Positions 15,734 through 23,858 of a stretch of 30,553 bases of DNA are shown here, piece after piece. The DNA is from Prevotella sp. (GTDB lineage: Bacteria > Bacteroidota > Bacteroidia > Bacteroidales > Bacteroidaceae), in the NCBI GenBank assembly GCA_017632825.1, contig JAGBQP010000064.1, forward strand, positions 1 to 30,553, in the 5' to 3' direction. The notes beneath the pieces were generated by a model that was given only the letters and a program-made list of their open reading frames with translations, did no database searches and had not been told where the DNA came from. The position numbers and the translations under genes were made by a program. Position 1 is the stretch's first letter. Every line of letters starts with the position of its first letter.

Positions 15734-17049
15734 CGGCCTATACAGTGATATTCAAAACCGCACTCTTCTAACTCTTCAACATCGAAGATATTACGACCAT
15801 CTATGACTAACGGCTGACGCATAGCCTTCTTGATAACACCCCATGTGGGCAGACGGAATTCCTTCCACTCGGTAAGCAGCAACAGGGCATCGGCATCAAG
15901 CACGGCATCGTACATATCGCGGCAGTAGCTCACGGCATCGCCGACACGACGACGACATTCGTCCATAGCAATGGGGTCGTAGGCACGTACCTGACAGCCT
16001 GCATCTATGAGTTTCTGAATCATGACCAAAGCCGTTGACTCACGCATATCGTCGGTTTCAGGCTTAAACGACAATCCCCACATGGCTATAGTCTTACCAC
16101 GCAGGGCATCGGCAGAACCAAACGCCTTAACCAGTTTTTCAAAGAGGACGGACTTCTGACGCTCGTTAACACGTTCCACAGCCTTCAGCACTTCCATAGA
16201 ATAGCCTGCCTGATCAGCCGTTTTGATAAGAGCCTTGACATCCTTCGGGAAACAGGAACCACCATAACCGCAACCTGCATACAGGAACTTGCGACCTATA
16301 CGGGTATCACTGCCTATACCGGCACGAACCATATTAACATCGGCACCAACACGCTCACAGAGATTGGCTATGTCGTTCATAAACGAGATGCGTGTGGCCA
16401 ACATGGAGTTGGCTGCATACTTCGTCATTTCAGCCGAAGGAATATCCATGAAGATAACACGGAAGTTGTTGATAAGGAAAGGCTTATATAGCTTTGTAAG
16501 CACTTTCTTGGCCTGTTCGCTCTCAACGCCGACAACAACACGGTCGGGCGACATAAAGTCCTTGATGGCATTACCCTCCTTCAGGAACTCTGGATTAGAA
16601 GCTACGTCAAAGGGCACATCGACTCCACGCTTGTTTAATTCCTCTTCTATAGCATGACGCACCTTACGGGCAGTTCCTACTGGTACCGTTGACTTGGTAA
16701 CCACTACAACATAGTGATTCAGGTGCTGGCCTATGGTACGGGCCACCTGCAGCACGTATGTCAAGTCAGCAGAGCCATCTTCGTCTGGCGGAGTGCCCAC
16801 AGCAGAAAAGACTATCTGTACATCGTCAAGCACTGCAGCCAAGTCTGTTGAGAACTTCAGGCGACCGGCTGCGGTATTCTTCCTTACCAACTCGTCGAGA
16901 CCTGGTTCATAAATGGGTATTTCACCGCGCTGCAGGCGCTCTATTTTGGTAGCATCGACATCAATACATGTGACATTAGCACCCGTATCAGCAAAACAGG
17001 TGCCCGAGACCAGGCCTACGTATCCAGTACCGACAATTGCAATATTCAT
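15730..17049 (-). CDS. ugd: UDP-glucose 6-dehydrogenase
   Basis: A 439-residue NAD-dependent enzyme that oxidises UDP-glucose twice to UDP-glucuronate, a precursor of capsule and other surface glycans. The N-terminal Rossmann fold starts GTGYVGLVSG (7-16). STVPVGT (120-126) and NPEFLKEG (152-159) follow. K210 and the catalytic cysteine C266 in GYGGSCFPKD are present. The C-terminal UDP-binding domain has WGLSFKPETDDMRES. Length is normal. The family also includes GDP-mannose and UDP-N-acetyl sugar dehydrogenases, but the motif set fits UGD best. It lies 88 bp after rfbC, with only a weak 7-bp inverted repeat (17089-17117) between. Confidence 0.93.
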   Translation of the reverse strand: MNIAIVGTGYVGLVSGTCFADTGANVTCIDVDATKIERLQRGEIPIYEPGLDELVRKNTAAGRLKFSTDLAAVLDDVQIVFSAVGTPPDEDGSADLTYVLQVARTIGQHLNHYVVVVTKSTVPVGTARKVRHAIEEELNKRGVDVPFDVASNPEFLKEGNAIKDFMSPDRVVVGVESEQAKKVLTKLYKPFLINNFRVIFMDIPSAEMTKYAANSMLATRISFMNDIANLCERVGADVNMVRAGIGSDTRIGRKFLYAGCGYGGSCFPKDVKALIKTADQAGYSMEVLKAVERVNERQKSVLFEKLVKAFGSADALRGKTIAMWGLSFKPETDDMRESTALVMIQKLIDAGCQVRAYDPIAMDECRRRVGDAVSYCRDMYDAVLDADALLLLTEWKEFRLPTWGVIKKAMRQPLVIDGRNIFDVEELEECGFEYHCIGR

Positions 17050-17137
17050 GGCTCGATTATATTAATTATGTATCGTACTATCATTCTGTCCTATAAAATG
17101 AGAGGTTTCGTATAGGATTGTATTTATCATCATGATT

Positions 17138-17686
17138 CTATTCAAAGACTTCAGCGTCTTTCAGTAGCGGCTGACGCAGATCCTTCTCGCTCGTCAGCAC
17201 GTCAAGCCCATCAACAGGCCAGTTAATGGCCAGAGCAGGATCATTCCAGCGAATACCGCCGTCGGCCTGCGGAGCATAGGGATTATCTACTTTATATGTA
17301 AAAATGGCTTCATTGCTCAACACGAGAAAACCATGGGCAAAACCACGTGGAATAAAGAACTGGCGCTTATTCTCGTCGCTGAGTTCTACCATTACATGCT
17401 GACCAAACGTGGGTGATGAACGGCGCAGGTCCACGGCCACATCGACAACGCGCCCCTTGATAACGCGAACCAATTTGGCCTGCGAAGCATTACCCTTCTG
17501 AAAATGAAGGCCACGTAAGACACCACGACACGATTTTGACTCGTTGTCCTGCACGAAGTTCACTTTGCCGATGTGTTCTTCAAACTCAGCCTGCTTCCAT
17601 GCTTCAAAAAAATAGCCTCGGGCGTCATTAAATACGCGTGGTTCAATAATATATACGCCTTCGATGGCAGTCTTCTTGTATTCCAT
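17138..17686 (-). CDS. rfbC: dTDP-4-dehydrorhamnose 3,5-epimerase
   Basis: A 182-residue cupin-fold epimerase that converts dTDP-4-dehydro-6-deoxyglucose to the L-lyxo form on the way to dTDP-rhamnose. Conserved features are DARGYFFE (21-28), RGLHFQ with catalytic H61 (58-63), K71, RGFAHGFLV (114-122) and Y131. Length matches RmlC. The other rhamnose genes (rfbA, B, D) are not in the window. It is the first gene of a short operon with ugd and the DUF4738-like lipoprotein. A TACCTTTG -7 element lies only about 8 bp before the ATG, implying a very short leader. Confidence 0.95.
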   Translation of the reverse strand: MEYKKTAIEGVYIIEPRVFNDARGYFFEAWKQAEFEEHIGKVNFVQDNESKSCRGVLRGLHFQKGNASQAKLVRVIKGRVVDVAVDLRRSSPTFGQHVMVELSDENKRQFFIPRGFAHGFLVLSNEAIFTYKVDNPYAPQADGGIRWNDPALAINWPVDGLDVLTSEKDLRQPLLKDAEVFE

Positions 17687-17694
17687 AACGGCTG

Positions 17695-17702
17695 CAAAGG
17701 TA
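17695..17702 (-). promoter_or_regulatory. -7 element of rfbC, very short leader
   Basis: TACCTTTG on the minus strand ends 8 bp before the rfbC ATG (17684-17686). Start of transcription about four bases after the element would leave a leader of roughly five bases. A -33 TTG is not found at the usual distance. Confidence 0.5.
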
Positions 17703-17743
17703 GCATTTTTTTTTCATATCGGTGCATTTTTAAGTTTCTTTTA

Positions 17744-17775
17744 TTTGCAGGTCTCAAAAAAAAACTGTACCTTTG
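17744..17775 (+). promoter_or_regulatory. Promoter of the HU-CCDC81/SPOR gene
   Basis: TTTG (17744-17747), a 20-nt gap and TACCTTTG (17768-17775) match the consensus exactly. The GTG start codon is at 17781, five bases after the -7 element, so the transcript should begin at or within two bases of the start codon. Confidence 0.75.
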
Positions 17776-17780
17776 CCGAC

Positions 17781-18890
17781 GTGATTGAACTGAACAGACA
17801 CATCGAAATACTGCTGCTGAGCAGTGACTGCGTCATAGTACCCGATCTTGGTGGTTTTATGACGCATCATGTTGATGCGCGCTATGATCAGGAAGACAAT
17901 ATGTTCATACCACCGCTGCGTACGCTCGGTTTCAATCCGCAACTGACGATGAACGACTCGCTATTAGCACAGTCGTATATCGAAGCTTATGACATCAACT
18001 ATCCCGAAGCTGTACGTCGCATTGAGGCAGAAGTGACGGAACTGAAGCAGCAGCTTTATAATGAAGGTTTTTACGAAATGACGGGTATCGGCATGCTCAG
18101 TCTTAATGAAGACAGACGCATCGTATTCGAACCCTGTGAAGCTGGACTACTGACACCATCACTCTATGGTTTAGGGGCATTCGAGATGCTGCCGCTTATC
18201 CAAGAGGAAAAGGGACAAAGTGACAAAAAAGCCACGCTCGTATCACTTGACAACAGTTCGCAGTCGCTACGCACAACCACATCAGATGGCGAGAAAGCTA
18301 TTATAGTCAAACTGTCGTGGATTCGTAATGCTGCCGCCGTTGCTGCCGCTATCATTGTACTGCTTGTTCTGACGCCTACTCTGCTGAATCGTCATAGCGC
18401 AGATACTCAGCAGCCCGAGATGAGCAAAGTAGATTTGTTGCCGCTTCCTAATAAGAATGTGGAACCGAAGAAACTCGATACATCGGCTGTCAACATCAAG
18501 CACGATAGTATTGAGAAAGCGTCTGCAGATCAGGAAATAAAGTCTGAAAATCAGAAAATAACGTCTCCTGACACTAAGCAACAACAGACCTGCACGCAGG
18601 CAAAGTCAGAGACTCCCACGCCTCAAAAGACGCAAGAGACTACTACAGAAGAAGCTAAGACGCGTTATTGCCTGGTTCTGGCAAGTCAGGTTGCCCAACA
18701 AGGTGCAGAGGATCTGGTGAGTAAAATGAGACAGCAGGGCTTTGAGGATACGCGCATAAACATTAATAAACAAGTAAGACGTGTGGTCTATGGCCACTAT
18801 GCTTCCGAGGCTGAAGCCTATCAGGCCCTGAGCAAATTGCATCATGTTTCATCTGCTTTTGATGAAGCATGGGTTTACAAAACCAATTAA
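17781..18890 (+). CDS. HU-CCDC81 and SPOR domain membrane protein
   Basis: A 369-residue protein from a GTG start. The frame is open further upstream to 17664, but that part crosses the promoter. The family begins xIELNRHIEILLL, as here, so GTG at 17781 is chosen. Residues about 1-130 are two HU-CCDC81 domains (SDCVIVPDLGGFM; RTLGFNPQLTMNDSLLAQSY), HU-like folds related to DNA-binding proteins. A single membrane segment lies at about 178-198. A Lys/Gln/Thr-rich linker follows, then a C-terminal SPOR domain (293-369) expected to bind denuded peptidoglycan in the periplasm. The protein thus spans the inner membrane with the HU part inside. Linking chromosome and cell wall is an attractive idea but unproven. 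FHA gene follows after 18 bp. Confidence 0.85.
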   Translation: MIELNRHIEILLLSSDCVIVPDLGGFMTHHVDARYDQEDNMFIPPLRTLGFNPQLTMNDSLLAQSYIEAYDINYPEAVRRIEAEVTELKQQLYNEGFYEMTGIGMLSLNEDRRIVFEPCEAGLLTPSLYGLGAFEMLPLIQEEKGQSDKKATLVSLDNSSQSLRTTTSDGEKAIIVKLSWIRNAAAVAAAIIVLLVLTPTLLNRHSADTQQPEMSKVDLLPLPNKNVEPKKLDTSAVNIKHDSIEKASADQEIKSENQKITSPDTKQQQTCTQAKSETPTPQKTQETTTEEAKTRYCLVLASQVAQQGAEDLVSKMRQQGFEDTRININKQVRRVVYGHYASEAEAYQALSKLHHVSSAFDEAWVYKTN

Positions 18891-18908
18891 CATATACACA
18901 CTTAAGAC

Positions 18909-19463
18909 ATGAAACGAGTACGTTGTCCCAAGTGCGACCAATACATCACTTTTGATGAGAAGAAATACGGCGACGGACAGTCGTTGGTCTTTCAGTGTCC
19001 CCAATGCGGTAAAACGTTTGGTATTCGCATTGGCGTTTCCAAATTAAAAGCTACACAGAAAGAAGAGAATGCCACACTCAATCAGGATAATGGACAGCAA
19101 ACGGCAGATGAAGCCTGCGGCAGTATTGTCGTCATTGAGAACGTGTTCCACTACAAACAAGTCATTCCCCTGCAGATGGGAGACAACGTGATTGGGCGCT
19201 ATCAAAAAGGAAATCCCATCAACACACCGTTTGAAACAGTAGATCCCAGTGTTGACTTGAACCATTGTACCATCAATGTTAGCCGTGATAAAAAAGGAAA
19301 TCTACGTTACACCCTGAGTGACAACAACAGCAACACAGGCACTTTTGTTGACAACGTAGAGGTAAAAGGCCGCGAACGCCGCATCATTGAAGACGGCACA
19401 CTCTTTACCATCGGTGCCACCAGCATCATACTTCGCAGCACAAATACTAATAAAGATGAATAA
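18909..19463 (+). CDS. Zinc-ribbon and FHA domain protein
   Basis: A 184-residue cytoplasmic protein with two modules. An N-terminal zinc ribbon of the MJ0042 type uses C6, C9, C30 and C33 (CPKCDQYITFDEKKYG; CPQCGKTF). The C-terminal half is an FHA domain, a phosphothreonine-peptide reader: IGR at 95-97, DPSVDLNHCTI (112-122) in place of the usual SRxH block, and DNNSNTGTFVDN (138-149). The usual serine and arginine of the SRxH block are replaced, so phosphopeptide binding may be altered. It starts 18 bp after the SPOR gene and overlaps the peptidase gene by 8 bp, so the three are surely co-transcribed. Its partner is unknown. Confidence 0.85.
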   Translation: MKRVRCPKCDQYITFDEKKYGDGQSLVFQCPQCGKTFGIRIGVSKLKATQKEENATLNQDNGQQTADEACGSIVVIENVFHYKQVIPLQMGDNVIGRYQKGNPINTPFETVDPSVDLNHCTINVSRDKKGNLRYTLSDNNSNTGTFVDNVEVKGRERRIIEDGTLFTIGATSIILRSTNTNKDE

Positions 19464-21192
19464 GTCACTTGTTCTAAAGTTTGCAGCAGCTATCGTTCTG
19501 TATGCAACAACCATCAACTCGTCGGCTCAACAAAGAACCATAAACCAAGCCGCCGATATTGCCAAGAAAGCTCTTTCTACTGAAGTAGCAAACAGTCGCG
19601 GAACAGATAGTAATCGCAACAGTTATCAGCTGAAGCTAGTCAGTGGTAGCACCATTGAACTGTACATGGGTCAGCTCAGTCAGAGAAAAGGCTTGGATAG
19701 TGACTTACCTTCGTTTGCAATGGCCGACAACCAGCCGTTCTACGTATTCAGTGATGACATCTCTCGGGCTTTTGTCATCGTAGCTGGTGATGAACGCATG
19801 GGTGACGTATTAGGCTATAGTACAACCTCAGACTTCAATACTAGCCAGATGTCTGACGGATTGGTAGATCTGTTGCGATTCTACGCTCGAACTTACGCTT
19901 CTGTAAGCAAGAAAACGCCAGTCATACGTCATCAAGAGCAAAAGCAGGAACCAACATGGGTGGGTGTTGCCCCCATGGTGAAAACAAGATGGGGACAAGA
20001 TAGGCCATACAATGCAAATTGTCCTATGGACGGAGAAAGACACAGCCTTGTTGGCTGTGCTGCTACAGCTATGGCACAAGTAATGAAATATCATTGCTGG
20101 CCCATGACGGGAAAAGGTTCTTATTCATATGTTACAGAAGATAAGCACATAGAGCAGTCTTTAGATTTCAGTAGTATCACATTCAATTGGGATAACATGG
20201 ACAACAACTATTATTCCAATGAAGAAGCTCCTGATGTGGCCATTCTGTCACACGCTTGTGGCGTGAGTGTTGCCATGAACTATACCTACAACAATTCGTG
20301 GGCATACGCTCTTGATATTCCTTATGCTCTGTTGAACTACTTTAATTATAGTAAGGACATAGCATGCTATCGCAAGGAATTCTTTACTGACGAAGCATGG
20401 GCCGCAGCCATTCAGAAAGAACTGCTAAATAACCGTCCTTTCATTTTGAGAGGAGCTAATGAAGATGACAACAACGGACATTTCTTCGTAGTCGATGGGT
20501 GCGACATAACTGGCCGTCTTCACATCAATTGGGGATGGTACGGCAACAATAATGGATATTTCGAAATTAACAAAATTGCCATTAATGAATATTACGACGA
20601 TTACAGCTACGGTCAATGGGCAATTCTGAAGATATCACCCTACGATTTGGGAGAGCAGGAGGATGTTTTCTTTGCCGATTCATATACAGCCGAACATGTA
20701 AACGACGGAATCATAACGACTTTTACTAATGTGTTCAACTATACCAGTAACACCTGTCGCAAGGATCCAAACACCACCTTCGAAGGCCATCTTGGCACTG
20801 CCATATATAACACATCCGGGGAGTTCTTGAAAATGACAGGCATGCAAGTATCACTTAAATCGAACTATGGTTGGTTTAACTTGACACGATCAATCTCAGA
20901 CGTAAATTTCGATGAGGGTACGTACATCATAAAGCCTGCCGTCATGAACCCGAAAGAAGGCAGACTCATTACACCCATTCGCACTCTGGGTGGTGAGACA
21001 GACAGCCTTTTCGTGGTGAAGAAAAACGGTGTCGTAAGCGTCATGAAAGAACTGCCAACAGCTATTAAAACAGCACGTGTGACTCCAAAAAGAAAAGCGG
21101 CTGGAACCTACACGCTTAACGGACAGCGTATTGGCAATACCGACAGACGCGGACTCTACATTAAAGACGGGAAAAAGACCATTATCCGCTAA
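19456..21192 (+). CDS. C10 family (streptopain-like) cysteine peptidase
   Basis: A 578-residue secreted cysteine peptidase of MEROPS family C10, related to streptopain and the interpain/prtT group of Prevotella and Porphyromonas. The start is ATG at 19456, overlapping the FHA stop by 8 bp; it gives a proper signal peptide (about 1-25, cut near NSSAQQ). A propeptide of the Spi type spans about 26-160. The catalytic cysteine is C201 in LVGCAATAMAQVM and the histidine is H342 in GHFFVVDG; HINWGWYGNNNGYF (356-369) completes the core. The last 27 residues (YTLNGQRI, then RGLYIKDGKK) resemble a C-terminal tail frequent in secreted Prevotella proteins, possibly for secretion or sorting. Confidence 0.9.
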   Translation: MNKSLVLKFAAAIVLYATTINSSAQQRTINQAADIAKKALSTEVANSRGTDSNRNSYQLKLVSGSTIELYMGQLSQRKGLDSDLPSFAMADNQPFYVFSDDISRAFVIVAGDERMGDVLGYSTTSDFNTSQMSDGLVDLLRFYARTYASVSKKTPVIRHQEQKQEPTWVGVAPMVKTRWGQDRPYNANCPMDGERHSLVGCAATAMAQVMKYHCWPMTGKGSYSYVTEDKHIEQSLDFSSITFNWDNMDNNYYSNEEAPDVAILSHACGVSVAMNYTYNNSWAYALDIPYALLNYFNYSKDIACYRKEFFTDEAWAAAIQKELLNNRPFILRGANEDDNNGHFFVVDGCDITGRLHINWGWYGNNNGYFEINKIAINEYYDDYSYGQWAILKISPYDLGEQEDVFFADSYTAEHVNDGIITTFTNVFNYTSNTCRKDPNTTFEGHLGTAIYNTSGEFLKMTGMQVSLKSNYGWFNLTRSISDVNFDEGTYIIKPAVMNPKEGRLITPIRTLGGETDSLFVVKKNGVVSVMKELPTAIKTARVTPKRKAAGTYTLNGQRIGNTDRRGLYIKDGKKTIIR

Positions 21193-21208
21193 ACGACATA
21201 ATCCGTAA

Positions 21209-21239
21209 AAAAAATACTCTCCGTATGAGAGTATTTTTT
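21209..21239. terminator. Bidirectional terminator between C10 peptidase and yggS
   Basis: A perfect 13-bp stem (21209-21221 with 21227-21239, 5-nt loop) has an A-rich left arm and a T-rich right arm, so it can terminate both convergent transcripts. Confidence 0.88.
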
Positions 21240-21278
21240 GTTTATAGTGCATTGAGAATACTGTACACTTCTTTCTTT

Positions 21279-21950
21279 TCAATACACGCGAGGTCCGAAA
21301 ATCATGGTACCAATTCGTACCATCGTTGAACGGCAACCGACAGCTATGTCGTAATCATCGCTCATACCCCAAGAACGTTCGCAGAACCATGGGGCATTCT
21401 GGAAATATGAAGACTTCACCTCGTCGAAGAAATCTGCAGCCGTCATAAACTCATGTTGAATCTGCTGACGGTCATCGGTATTCGAAGCCATCATCATCAA
21501 ACCACAGATACGCACATGGGACATCTCGCGCCAAGAACCGTCGGCTAAAAGCTGACGGCACTCATCGAGCGTAAGACCATACTTTGTAGCCTCCTCAGCT
21601 ATATGAAGCTCCAGCAGCACATCGATGACGCGGTCGCATTTTGCTGCCTGTTTCTCAATTTCCTTCAGAAGCTTCAGAGAGTCGACTGCCTCAATCATCG
21701 TAACGTAGGGAGCTATATATTTAACCTTGTTGGTTTGCAAGTGTCCAATGAAATGCCACTCAATATCCTTTGGCAGCGACTCATGTTTCAGTCGCAGTTC
21801 CTGCTCGTGGCTCTCGCCGAAGATACGCTGTCCTTCCTCGTAGGCAGCTTCAATATATTCATTTGGATGGTATTTGCTAATTGCCACAAGGCGGACACCC
21901 TGTGGCAATTGGCTTAATACTTCCTTTAACTTTCCTTTAACGTCGTACAT
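21279..21950 (-). CDS. YggS/PLPBP family PLP homeostasis protein
   Basis: A 223-residue PLP-binding protein of the YggS/PROSC family, which buffers pyridoxal phosphate and affects amino-acid metabolism; it has no known enzyme activity. The PLP lysine is K26 in LVAISKYHP. Other family blocks are FGESHEQEL, WHFIGHLQTNKVK and GLMMMAS. Near the C-terminus, SWGMSDDYDIAVGCRSTMVRIG matches the usual SMGMSxD...GxTxVRIG block. Length is normal. It is the third gene of a run with the pseudokinase and DUF4494 genes, 23 bp after DUF4494. Confidence 0.94.
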   Translation of the reverse strand: MYDVKGKLKEVLSQLPQGVRLVAISKYHPNEYIEAAYEEGQRIFGESHEQELRLKHESLPKDIEWHFIGHLQTNKVKYIAPYVTMIEAVDSLKLLKEIEKQAAKCDRVIDVLLELHIAEEATKYGLTLDECRQLLADGSWREMSHVRICGLMMMASNTDDRQQIQHEFMTAADFFDEVKSSYFQNAPWFCERSWGMSDDYDIAVGCRSTMVRIGTMIFGPRVY

Positions 21951-21973
21951 ATCTGCGTTTGTTCAGATATTAG

Positions 21974-22456
21974 TTATTGTTCATACTCAGGCTTGTCGTT
22001 GGCTTCTTTTTCTTTGCCATATTCATAGACATCCATGATAGTTGTTTCTGCAATAGCAGCAATCACATAATCTATCATAGTACCGCCCATAACATCTTCA
22101 ATATTTTTGACGGCTCCATTCAGAGTACCGGCATTGACAAGATAGTTGATGCTGGAACGTTTCTCCTTAGCTGTTTTTTCATCAATAGTTATGAATTGTA
22201 GCTTGGCTTTGTACCAACGGTCGGCAGAGTCCATGTCTGCAAAGAATATTTCCTTGTAGGGAGCAATTTTGATATCCTTAATAGCAAATTCTCCACTGAT
22301 ATACGATGACAACTCCTCCATAATCCGTTGCTCTGCTTCGGTGAAAGACAATGCATCTACAACATAACACTCTGTTACTTTCTTCTGAAGACCATCTTCC
22401 ATAGTCTTCTCATACTGAATTTTGCACTCAAACCACTGTGCTGTTCTACTTCTCAT
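21974..22456 (-). CDS. DUF4494 family protein
   Basis: A 160-residue soluble protein without signal or membrane segment. The N-terminus (QWFECKIQYEKTMEDGLQKK, then VTECYVVDALSFTEAE) and the middle part match DUF4494, a Bacteroidales family of unknown function, recognised by eye. The C-terminal 20 residues are charged and probably disordered. It starts 6 bp after the pseudokinase stop and is followed by yggS at 23 bp, so the three are probably one transcription unit. No catalytic motif is seen. Confidence 0.8.
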   Translation of the reverse strand: MRSRTAQWFECKIQYEKTMEDGLQKKVTECYVVDALSFTEAEQRIMEELSSYISGEFAIKDIKIAPYKEIFFADMDSADRWYKAKLQFITIDEKTAKEKRSSINYLVNAGTLNGAVKNIEDVMGGTMIDYVIAAIAETTIMDVYEYGKEKEANDKPEYEQ

Positions 22457-22462
22457 GTTTCT

Positions 22463-23704
22463 TTATTCGTTACTACTTTTCTTTAATTCTTCAAGTTTTG
22501 CTTTCTTTTCGTTGGAAATACGGTCTATGATTTCTGAAGCAATGCGTTGGCTTTTCGTATCACTGAGACCAGCTTCCTCACCTAATTCAACTTGCTTCTT
22601 AGTCAGTTCTGTCATAGCTTCTGTACTCATTGAGAGAAACTTTTTCTCCGTACTATTCATATACTCCTTGTCATATATCTTTGAGAGAATACGGTCAGCT
22701 TCTTCCGAGTAACGTTTACGGAAAATCTCCTCAGCTTTCTGCTCATAGACCTTCATTTGTTCTTCATCCACTTGCGTTACGCTGCTATCTGGCTGTGCTG
22801 CCTGTAGTTCCATTTCCGGATCATATAGTGCCGGTGAGACTTCATCGTCGAAGTTCTCCTTTGGTGCAGCTTCCACAAACTCCATTTCTTCTGTGTTGGG
22901 CGTCAGTTCAACAAAGAGTCCAATACAAACAGCCGCGAGTACCACAGCAGCAATGCCAATTATCAACGAGTGGCGCAGCTGGTGATAAGTCTTCATGGCT
23001 TTTTTCATTTCAGCTGCATCGCTATAACGCAATTCCGGATCAGGCTGTATAGCCTTCTTTATAATCGAGCGGTATTCCAAAGGTACATAAGAGTCACGAT
23101 ATAAATATTCCAGGAACTTTCCTAATGAATATACATCACTGCGTGCATCTGCGACCCCTTCCTCGAACACCTCCGGAGCAACATATTCTGCATAAGGACC
23201 ATATAGCTCCTCCTGATCGTTGAGTGTCAGAAATGAGGAACCATGAAACAATAGCAAAGGTATTGAAGTATCCTTACGAACTAACATATTGGAAGGCGAG
23301 AAACATAGATGATAGATTCCCTGCCTGTTCAGACTGATGGTACTCTCAAAAAGTACATCCATGACCTGCTCAACAAAGTTACTCTGAGCAACAACCGATG
23401 GATTATCATTTATAAGACGTTCGAAAGTCATGAAACTACCACTCTCGACGGTCACACTACAAAGTCCAGAACTGTCCTTCGTTACCTGATAATGTAGCTG
23501 ATGACGATCCGCAATTGTATTAAGCTGTTCACTTTCTGTTCTGAGAGCTTCACAAAATCGGAGACTATCAGCAAGGTCATACCGCAAATCAATGATATTG
23601 GAAAATGAATTCTCACTCATTTTCCGATAAAAGGAGCCAAAGGGCATTGAATCCTTTTTCAATGCAACACCATTCCTTGATGCCAGTAATTCTTCGTAGT
23701 TCAT
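22463..23704 (-). CDS. Transmembrane pseudokinase (Ser/Thr kinase-like)
   Basis: A 413-residue protein from the ATG at 23704; a TTG two codons upstream is less likely. Residues about 20-240 follow the eukaryotic-type kinase fold: YHLCFSPSN (131-139) stands where HRDxKPxN is expected, LFHGSS (152-157) where DFG is expected, EYVAPEVF (173-180) fits the APE motif and DARSDVYSLG (187-196) fits subdomain IX. The catalytic Asp is Cys134 and the metal-binding Asp of DFG is Phe153, so it should lack kinase activity. A membrane helix at about 246-266 is followed by a charged, helical periplasmic region of some 145 residues. It leads a run with DUF4494 and yggS. Confidence 0.8.
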   Translation of the reverse strand: MNYEELLASRNGVALKKDSMPFGSFYRKMSENSFSNIIDLRYDLADSLRFCEALRTESEQLNTIADRHQLHYQVTKDSSGLCSVTVESGSFMTFERLINDNPSVVAQSNFVEQVMDVLFESTISLNRQGIYHLCFSPSNMLVRKDTSIPLLLFHGSSFLTLNDQEELYGPYAEYVAPEVFEEGVADARSDVYSLGKFLEYLYRDSYVPLEYRSIIKKAIQPDPELRYSDAAEMKKAMKTYHQLRHSLIIGIAAVVLAAVCIGLFVELTPNTEEMEFVEAAPKENFDDEVSPALYDPEMELQAAQPDSSVTQVDEEQMKVYEQKAEEIFRKRYSEEADRILSKIYDKEYMNSTEKKFLSMSTEAMTELTKKQVELGEEAGLSDTKSQRIASEIIDRISNEKKAKLEELKKSSNE

Positions 23705-23729
23705 GAACAAAAAGTGTTATTTTGACGGG

Positions 23730-23761
23730 CAAAAGTACACATTTATTCTGAAAAACGCAAA
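23730..23761 (-). promoter_or_regulatory. Promoter of the pseudokinase run
   Basis: On the minus strand TTTG (23758-23761), a 20-nt gap and TACTTTTG (23730-23737) match the consensus. The leader to ATG 23704 would be about 20 nt, with no clear Shine-Dalgarno site. Confidence 0.75.
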
Positions 23762-23821
23762 TTTTTAACCACTAAAGAAAAAATAATTCATAATTCTAAT
23801 TCTTAATTCTCTTTTTTTCAG

Positions 23822-23829
23822 TAACTTTG
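23822..23829 (+). promoter_or_regulatory. -7 element upstream of the aminotransferase
   Basis: TAACTTTG lies 29 bp before the ATG at 23859. No TTTG or TTG is seen at the usual 20-nt distance. The divergent pseudokinase promoter is about 60 bp away. Confidence 0.5.
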
Positions 23830-23858
23830 CGCCTTGAAATCGACAAACCATAAGAAAA

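Noticed and set aside
17089..17117. Terminator between rfbC and ugd
   Set aside because: Only a 7-bp AT-rich inverted repeat with a long loop and no T-run; read-through is more likely.
17664..17780. N-terminal extension of the HU-CCDC81/SPOR protein from ATG 17664
   Set aside because: It crosses the promoter and the start of rfbC, and the conserved family sequence begins at the GTG at 17781.
19387..19455. N-terminal extension of the C10 peptidase
   Set aside because: The signal peptide begins at the internal Met (19456), while the extension lies inside the FHA gene and adds no recognisable part.
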